This document shows, one piece after another, positions 53,301-64,000 of a DNA stretch of 64,000 nt. The stretch is from Litoditis marina (Eukaryota; Nematoda; Chromadorea; Rhabditida; Rhabditidae), in the NCBI GenBank assembly GCA_964036275.1, contig OZ038435.1, positions 17,669,632-17,733,631 of the forward strand, read 5' to 3'. The notes below the pieces were generated by a model, which was not told the DNA's origin, ran no database searches, and saw nothing but the letters and a program-made list of their open reading frames with translations. How positions within the stretch are numbered: the stretch's first letter is position 1; each line of letters begins with the position of its first letter. Position numbers and translations under genes: made by a program.

Positions 53301-54312
53301 CTATTCTTGTTCTCAAACAGGATGAACTGGGAAACCTATCCTCGTTCTCAAACAGGATGAACTGGGAAACCTATTCTCGTTCTCAAACAGGATGAACTGG
53401 GAAACCTATTCTCGTTCTCAAACAGGATGAACTGGGAAACCTACTCTTGTTCTAAAACAGGATGAACTGGAAAACCTATTCTTGTTCTCAAACCGGATGA
53501 ACTAGAAAACCTATTCTTGTTTTCAAACAGGATGAACCGAGAAACCTATTCTCGTTCTCAAACAGGATGAACTGGGAAACCTATTCTTGTTCTCAACCAG
53601 GATCAACTGGGAAACCTATTCTCGTTTTCAAACTGGATGAACTGGGAAACCCAGTCTCATTCTCAAATAGGATGAACTGGGAAACCTACTCTTGTTCTCA
53701 AACAGGATGAACTGGGAAACCTATTCTTGTTCTAAAACAGGATGAACTGGGAAACCTATTCTTGTTCTCAAACAGGATGAACTGGTAAACCTATTCTCGT
53801 TCTCAAACAGGATGAAGAAACCTATTCTCGTTCTCAAACAGGATGAACTGGGAAACCTATTCTCGTTCTCAAACAGGATGAACTGGGAAACCTAATCTTG
53901 TTCTCGAACAGGATGAACTGGGAAACCTATTCTTGTTCTCAAACAGGATGAACTGGGAATCCTATCCTTGTTCTCAAACAGGATGAACTGAGAAACCTAT
54001 TCTCGTTCTCAAACAGAATGAACTGGGAAATCTATTCTCGTTCTCAAACAGGATGAACTGTGGAACCTATTCTTGTTCTTAAACAGGATGAACTGGGAAA
54101 CCTATTCTCGTTCTCAAACAGGATGAACTGGGAAACCTGTTCTCGTTCTCAAACAGGATGAAGAAACCTATTCTCGTTCTCAAACAGGATGAACTGGAAA
54201 ACCTATTCTTTTTCTCAAACAGGACAAGCTGGGAAACCTATTCTCATTCTCAAACAGGATGAATTGGGAAACCTATTCTTGTTCTCAAACAGGATGAACT
54301 GGGAAACCTCTT
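47282..54312 (+). repeat. 35-bp minisatellite array 3 (about 200 copies)
   Basis: Longest 35-bp array, lying between divergent genes A2 and B. Its left part repeats array 2 (offset 12194). It also contains an internal block duplication of about 2295 bp: the truncated unit 'gattccaggatgaactggg' at about 49170 and 51465, and 'agaaacatattcttg' at about 48850 and 51145. The right edge (53450-54312) is the most diverged and includes shortened units such as 'gatgaagaaacc'. Confidence 0.97.
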
Positions 54313-54956
54313 CTTGAGATCGAAAATCGAAATATTCGAAATTTGGCCAAAATCGTTAAAAATTGATTTGGAATTTGAATTCAAAACGTGTTGAAAGGGT
54401 CTAGACAAAATGTGTTCTAAATCGAAAATCTACGAAATTTTGTCGAATTTTTTTATAACCGAAATTTCGATTATTTTCGAGTTCCGATTCTAGTCTTGAA
54501 AAATAGTCAGATAAAATCGAAATAATCGGTTTTTTTCTCGAACGCGAAATCGAATCAAATCGAATCGAAATTTCAAAATGGCTCGAAAGTCGAGAATCTG
54601 AATAATTGTTTTTCATAATCGATTAACAACCCTAGTGTGAACTGAATAGAACGAAGAATGAAAGAACTGTGTGAAACCAATTTCTAGCAATTGGATTGAT
54701 ATGGTTTGGAGCAAATCGGAATTGAACTGATTGGTTTTTTGACAACTGAAAAAAAGAATTGATTTGGAATTTGAATTCAAAACGTGTTGAAAGGGTCAGC
54801 CATTGTTATAATCTATCTAGTACTAATACATTTGTTGTAAAAAGCAAAAAATAATATTTGGAGTTGGAATTGGAATTGGAAATTGATTTTTCAATTGGTT
54901 AGCCATTCTGTGTGAAACCTACCACTGCACTGAACTTTTAATTTTGAAAATGATGC
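54313..54956. other. Intergenic region upstream of gene B
   Basis: No gene. 54313-54640 is an AT-rich degenerate repeat of 'tcgaaat' words ending 'aacaaccctag'; a related stretch ending in the same word lies at 58300-58395 in gene B intron 3, suggesting copies of one element. 54690-54955 is homologous to the region upstream of gene C. Confidence 0.5.
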
Positions 54957-55100
54957 GAACAGTTTCCCAGTTTATTCCGTTTACACAGATTTTCCATTAT
55001 TTCCCGTTTTCAAACACGTGTAAGAGTGCAAAACCTGTCGGGTATAAAAAGCCGAGACAGGGCGATGTCGGTTATTGGAATCAACTGCTCTCTCCGAGTC
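54957..55100 (+). promoter_or_regulatory. Promoter of gene B
   Basis: Reverse-oriented 35-bp-like monomer at 54957-54981, E-box CACGTG at 55015-55020, and TATAAAAA at 55043-55050 framed by CCTGTC (55034-55039) and GACAGG (55056-55061). ATG lies 58 nt after the start of TATA. It is nearly identical to the gene C promoter, including the leader 'caactgctct'. Confidence 0.75.
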
Positions 55101-59204
<4,104 letters not shown>

Positions 59205-59207
59205 TGC

Positions 59208-59213
59208 AATAAA
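59208..59213 (+). terminator. Poly(A) signal of gene B
   Basis: AATAAA, four bases after the TAG stop codon, implying a very short 3' untranslated region as in gene A. Confidence 0.6.
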
Positions 59214-59454
59214 TAGTGGTGTTTGAACTGTTTTCAATCGAGTTGGAAGTTTCGATCCATTTTGTTTTTCAGTTCTCGTAGAACTCCTCACTGTTATCTG
59301 CTATTTCCGATTTGCAATTCAGAACTATCCACACTAAACCATGACAGTGATTATGTGGTGTGTTTAGGAAGAAAGAGTAGGAACAATATGAAGGATCGAA
59401 TCACCACAAGATGACAAACTTTTACATAAAAGTGATCTTGCAACCTGAAAAACT

Positions 59455-59511
59455 TAAAAGTTAAAAGTAAAAATGGAACTTTGAAAAAAAAGTGTAAAAA
59501 GTAAAAAGTAG

Positions 59512-59543
<32 letters not shown>

Positions 59544-59682
59544 GGTAGTAAAAAGTAGAAAGAAAAAGTAGCGGCTCAGAAGTAGTTGAGTAAAATATTT
59601 TATAACCGTAGAGGTAGTTTGGCTTGTAAAATGCTTTGTTCTCGACCAATTTCTAATGTGAGGGTTCAACAGTAAAAAGTAG

Positions 59683-59714
<32 letters not shown>

Positions 59715-59853
59715 GGTAGTAAAAAGTAGAAAGAAAAAGTAGCGGCTCAGAAGTAGTTGAGTAAAATATTTTATAACCGTAGAGGTAGTTTGGCTTGTAA
59801 AATGCTTTGTTCTCGACCAATTTCTAATGTGAGGGTTCAACAGTAAAAAGTAG

Positions 59854-59885
<32 letters not shown>

Positions 59886-60024
59886 GGTAGTAAAAAGTAG
59901 AAAGAAAAAGTAGCGGCTCAGAAGTAGTTGAGTAAAATATTTTATAACCGTAGAGGTAGTTTGGCTTGTAAAATGCTTTGTTCTCGACCAATTTCTAATG
60001 TGAGGGTTCAACAGTAAAAAGTAG

Positions 60025-60056
<32 letters not shown>

Positions 60057-60200
60057 GGTAGTAAAAAGTAGAAAGAAAAAGTAGCGGCTCAGAAGTAGTT
60101 GAGTAAAATATTTTATAACCGTAGAGGTAGTTTGGCTTGTAAAATGCTTTGTTCTCGACCAATTTCTAATTCTCTTCCCAATGTATTAGTGAGGGTTCAA
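59455..60200 (+). repeat. Four tandem 171-bp repeats
   Basis: Units contain 'gaaagtagaaagtagaaag', 'tagcggctcagaagtagttg' and 'gttctcgaccaatttctaat'. The marker 'tgagggttcaac' falls at 59659, 59830 and 60001, then at 60190 after an 18-bp insertion. Because 171 is a multiple of three, a minus-strand frame stays open through three units; it is low in complexity and not a gene. It lies between the convergent 3' ends of genes B and D. Confidence 0.92.
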
Positions 60201-61652
60201 CAGTACGATACAAAATCAGTATTCTGAGTTTTAATGAAAACGTAAAGTTAAAACTTAAATGGTGGGGCGGGTCGAACTTCAACGAGTGGGGGGCTAAACT
60301 TCAATCCGATAATGTTAAATTTTCACCCCCCCCCCCCACCTTCAAACTTTTGTATTACTTTTAGGGTATTGAAAGTAATACAAACTTGGGAAGGTGGGGG
60401 TGAAAAATCCATTTTACTCCTGAGTTCACAACTAGATAAGGTTATTTTTAAAAAGTGAGAAGTTGACGTCAAATTGTTTCCCAACTTATAATGATGGCAA
60501 GTGGGTCACTAACAATGAAACTCCATCTGAACATGGTATTTTAAGATTTTGAAGTAAAGTTGACGTCAAGTATTTTTTCAAATAATGATATTAGTTGGCG
60601 AGTGGGTTATTAGCGATGGAAATTTATTTGAGAACGACGTGAGAAGTACGCATGAGAAGTTTGGGTCCTTGATAAACACACTAGAAGTCTACTGTTCGTA
60701 AAAACGAGAAAGGTGATGAGAAGAAGTTCGGGTTACTGTCTAACACCGATGAATGAATGGAAGGTTACACCGAGTGAGCCGCTTCTGGAATGTAATCGAT
60801 GAATTTACACGAAGGAAAGGAAAATTCGCCGACAAGAAGTCCGGATTCGGAATTGGCCCTCAACGGTTCTCCATTGGTTCCCCTACAACCGAACGCGCTC
60901 AGTTGGACGCTCAAGAGCAAAATGGCACGATGACTCCAAATTAACCTGGGAAAAATTTGGATCAGAGAAGTTCGGGCTCTGACCGATGTTTGAAAATGAG
61001 CCTTCTCCCGTTTAATCCGCATGTGAAGCACATAGCTGAGAGAACACCGTAGTGTTAAAATACATGAATGCGTTGAATAAGTATTCTAAAAGTTCTGAAC
61101 ACAGTTTTTTGTTTGATTCTCTAGTTCCGGAGTTAGAAAAAGTACAAAAATTTGGTGTCACACTTTTTTATTGTTGTTGAAATCTGTCTCTACGACTGAG
61201 GAGAGTTGTCAGACCACGTTTTCTGTTTTGTTTTTCGGATTAAGGGACTTCACAATAAGTGTAGCCACTATTTCTCATTAACAAATTCTTAGAACATTCG
61301 TTTTCGCAGATTAAAGTTCTTTCACATCTTGATTCGATTTAAACACATTCACTCTCAGCAATAAGACGGGTGTAAGTCAGATAAAGTTTCAGAACATCTT
61401 GTTTGAACATATTAAAATCTATGAAAAGAACTTGACGTTCAACGATTTTAAAATATTGAAAGTTACAATGGTCAGCAAGATTCAATGATTCATTAACAAC
61501 AAATCAGACTTCCTTTCTCAACATCAGAGTGAGAAATAGTTTCTACCTAGTTTCTTTTCGGAGTGTTTTTCGCATCATTGACGTTTTACTGTGGTTGCGT
61601 AGCAGTTACTATCAACAGAACTGGAAAAAAGATGAAAAATCTTCATTCATTC
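60201..61652. other. Intergenic region between genes B and D
   Basis: No gene supported. It includes a hairpin-type inverted repeat around a 13-base C run (60320-60407), and a stretch at 60420-61020 in which 'gagaagttcggg'-like words recur. The short open frames found here have no start context, splice sites or family motifs. Confidence 0.4.
60320..60407. repeat. Inverted repeat with poly-C arm
   Basis: Left arm 60320-60360 (poly-C run, 'accttcaaac', then 'tgtattacttt') is complementary to right arm 60371-60407 ('gaaagtaatacaaactt', then 'ggaaggtgggggtgaaaa') across an 11-bp spacer. The arms differ mainly in the length of the C run. Confidence 0.8.
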
Positions 61653-61658
61653 TTTATT
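61653..61658 (-). terminator. Poly(A) signal of gene D
   Basis: AATAAA on the minus strand, about 30 bases past the TAG stop codon at 61688-61686. Confidence 0.55.
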
Positions 61659-61685
61659 TCTCAATAATAATACGTACTAAAAATA

Positions 61686-63632
61686 CTACAGTTCTACTTG
61701 GAGTAACCCAGTCGCTTCCAAAAGACTTTCTTGCAAACTTTCGAAGTCCTCTTCAGAATCCTCGGACTTCTCTACAGAATTCTCAGATTTCTCTCTATAA
61801 TACTTGGATTCCTCCCCAAAATCCTTCTCGGAATTCACGGTCGAAAGTACGTTGACACACTCCGGTAAGTTACCCCTGAAGTTTCAATGAATGAAACAAA
61901 GATTATTGTGCGTTATATAACAGAAAAACAGTTACACAACAGTAAAAACCTAACAGATTAACCATACTCACTAGAGTTTGAAAAATAGCTACGAGATTCT
62001 ACATCAATGCGAATCTTTAATAATGCGAAATGAGTTTAGGTTGAATATAAATGTCATGGATTAGGTGTTTAGAGTACGTATGGTAGAAGATTCCGGCACC
62101 TTCTTCTCATCCTGCGTCTCCTCACAAATGCGCTATTTCTCTGAATGTAAGAGCAGAAAATCAGCGGGATCTCCCATTGGATATCGTAATTTTCGAATGA
62201 GAAATTGTATTTGTTGTACAATGGCAAAACGATCACATTGTCTATATAGGTCATACTGAATAATGGAAGGATAACAAATGGTGGGAAAATGATTCAAACA
62301 CAAACTGCAGGTCTACTATTCATGAATGATGAAAAGCACTTAGAGTGTGGACAAAGATAAAACTCACCTGTTTTCCTCTCTCTTTTCCAGGTCTTCATAG
62401 AATTGGGCATCTTTTATAGCTTCATCCACATCCTCTGGACATTCATTCTTCAACTTGCGGATACAAGGTAAGGCAAGTCGCGACAGTCTGACAAAAAAAA
62501 AGTAGGAACGAAAAAAACAGAAGAATGTGATAATACAAAGAAACATAGAAGGGAAGAGAGAGAAACTCAACAGAGAAAAGAGAAAGAGAGATGGCAAAGT
62601 AACCTGCCGGATAGGCATCCAAAATGACAATCCAGTTACAGCCACAACTAACTGATAAAAATGCCTACCGGCAAGCCTCGTTTCCGAGTCTGACAGCTTC
62701 TGAATAGGGAGTATCGGGATCAGCGTTTGCTCTATCTAACTCGTCGTGCAAAACGTTGACACGATCCAGATTATCTCCATGACATTCGATCGTTTTTTCC
62801 GCGCACGACTTACTGTAATATCTCTCATTGAATTAAAACTGAAAACACACAAATCAATATTCTATTCCATCAAAATCAATCAAAAGCAACCGTTTATGTA
62901 CCGAATCGTTCCCCAAACACACACGGAGCAAACCTCAAAAAGTGTCTTCGAAAAATTATTAGATTAAATATTAGGGATCAAATGCCATTGACGGAGATGT
63001 CACTGACGGAGAGTTTTTGCTAGAACTTGTGGCTTGGTCTAGGGTATATTTTACAAGAAACTAAACGGCAACATAGTACAATAACTTCCCATTTACAATA
63101 ACCCTTCCCCAATCTCTTTAGGAAATCGTATTGGGAGGAGTGCGGGGGTACTACGAGGGGAGGCGTTACAACAAATTTCTCCCCGATTTCCCTCTCACAA
63201 AATGTCTCTCAAATTATCTCCGACTTCAACTAAATTTACGTCACGAGTCACGGGACATATATCAAAAAGCTCAAATGTCCACTGCAGAAGATTCGATAGA
63301 AACGCGGTGGACTATACGGTAACTGCAACATTTTTTTTGACTGAAAATAGACATCGTAGAGTAAGATGGAAGCGCAGTTACAACAGAAATGGGAAACTAT
63401 AAATAAGTCGATAAATACAAAAAACTCACGATTCTCCAGGAAACACTGTCGCGATAAAAATCGCAACCAGGAAGAAAACTCTGAAAAGAGAGAATAAAAA
63501 GACTAAAAGAGAAACCGATACGAAGATAATGAGGAGAAAGATCGATTGAACAAAAGAGACGGATGGGAGAAGATAGCAACAAAGATGAAACGAAGAGAGA
63601 GAGATAGAGAGTCCAGGAGTTACCAACCTCAT
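61686..63632 (-). CDS. Gene D: soluble six-cysteine family protein with acidic tail, 169 aa
   Basis: Exons 5' to 3': 63632-63628, 63480-63430, 62812-62669, 62487-62368 and 61875-61686. They sum to 510 nt, all introns are phase 2, with donors GTTGGT, GTGAGT, GTAGGC and GTGAGT. Exon 1 is only five bases (ATG plus AG). Residues 1 to about 19 form a signal peptide (MRVFFLVAIFIATVF). Cysteines at 22, 29, 66, 75, 83 and 113 give spacings 6-36-8-7-29. Unlike A, B and C there is no C-terminal hydrophobic segment; residues 120-169 are Ser/Glu/Lys-rich (REKSENSVEKSEDSEEDFE), so it is predicted to be secreted in soluble form. Exon 3's acceptor was chosen because the next upstream AG would bring in a stop codon. 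Function unknown. Confidence 0.75.
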
Positions 63633-63705
63633 CAGAACCACTTCGACGACCAAGGAACGATCGGTGTTATGACTGAATGTCTCATTCCCTGCGCTTTTAA
63701 ACCCG
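63633..63705 (-). promoter_or_regulatory. Promoter of gene D
   Basis: TATA-like TTTAAAAG on the minus strand (63701-63694), about 62-69 nt before the ATG, as in the other members. The E-box and the inverted repeat around the TATA box are not recognisable. Confidence 0.45.
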
Positions 63706-63860
63706 TCTGAAAGTTTCGTGGAAACACGCTCAAAGAGTACGTTTCCAAGGCTAACCCTTCTGGCAAGTAGATCCGAAAACCTGTGAACGCACTCTCGAAA
63801 ACCATTTCGCAACCTCACATGAGAAGTGCAGGCGGTTTCCAATAAATTCAACAGTACCAA

Positions 63861-64000
63861 AACGGGATGAGCTAGGAAACCGATCCTGTTCTTAAAACTA
63901 GATAAACTGGAAAACCTATTCCCGATCCAAAATTGGATGAACTGGGAAACGAATTCTGGTTCTCAAATGGGAAGAACTGGAAAAGCTTTGTCAATATATG
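63861..64000 (+). repeat. Degenerate 35-bp minisatellite units at the window edge
   Basis: About four diverged units, for example 'gatgagctaggaaaccgatc', 'ataaactggaaaacctattc' and 'gatgaactgggaaacgaatt'. They lie upstream of gene D in the same antisense orientation as the units upstream of A, B and C. The array may continue beyond the window. Confidence 0.8.

Noticed and set aside
59454..60011. 185-codon minus-strand frame
   Set aside because: It is the translation of three 171-bp repeats, low in complexity and rich in Phe, Leu and Ser.
60753..60944. 63-codon frame between genes B and D
   Set aside because: No splice sites, promoter elements or recognisable motifs; an ordinary chance frame.
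63220..63340. Possible extra exon of gene D on the minus strand
   Set aside because: From either acceptor in the required phase a stop codon appears before any donor; the acceptor at 62812 fits the phase directly.

Overview
The window is eukaryotic, most likely from a small invertebrate and quite possibly a nematode. Genes are split by introns with short TTTCAG-like acceptors and GTGAGT/GTTGGT/GTAAGT donors, promoters carry TATA boxes, and most of the DNA is tandem repeat. The species cannot be fixed from the sequence alone. No bacterial, phage or CRISPR features were seen.

The main content is a previously unnamed family of small secreted proteins that I assembled exon by exon: gene C (+, 8179-18786), gene A1 (-, 32009-34953), its near-identical duplicate A2 (-, 44203-47147), gene B (+, 55101-59204) and gene D (-, 61686-63632). 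In every case the reading frame closes exactly across all five exons, giving 152, 182, 182, 257 and 169 residues. All share a tiny first exon (5-17 nt), a pyrimidine-rich first intron, a signal-peptide exon, and a six-cysteine core C-x(6-12)-C-x(19-36)-C-x8-C-x7-C-x(29-32)-C with two intron positions conserved in place and phase. A, B and C end in a hydrophobic tail like a GPI-anchor signal; D ends in an acidic Ser/Glu-rich tail instead. No function is known to me.

Layout: 1-3080 holds a tRNA-like element, a small palindromic element and a frameshifted tyrosine recombinase. 3084-5935 is the first 35-bp minisatellite array. 5936-8035 is non-coding, with a 54-bp palindrome. 8036-18786 is gene C, whose introns carry CT/GA tracts and a three-copy composite repeat with hairpins. 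18891-31960 is a 113-bp satellite (about 115 copies). Then come A1 and its upstream 35-bp array (35088-38671), followed by a tandem duplication of the whole block: 113-bp satellite (38672-44109), A2, and the largest 35-bp array (47282-54312, about 200 copies). Gene B and gene D face each other around 59.2-61.7 kb, where four 171-bp repeats and a poly-C hairpin lie. Degenerate 35-bp units reappear at the right edge, upstream of D.

The repeats and the genes are linked. A single 35-bp-like monomer, always antisense to the gene, sits about 120-230 bp upstream of the start codons. The 35-bp arrays lie on the 5' side of the genes, while the 113-bp satellite lies on the 3' side. This suggests that a promoter element of the family was amplified in place into kilobase arrays, and that the arrays helped drive the recent 12.2-kb duplication.
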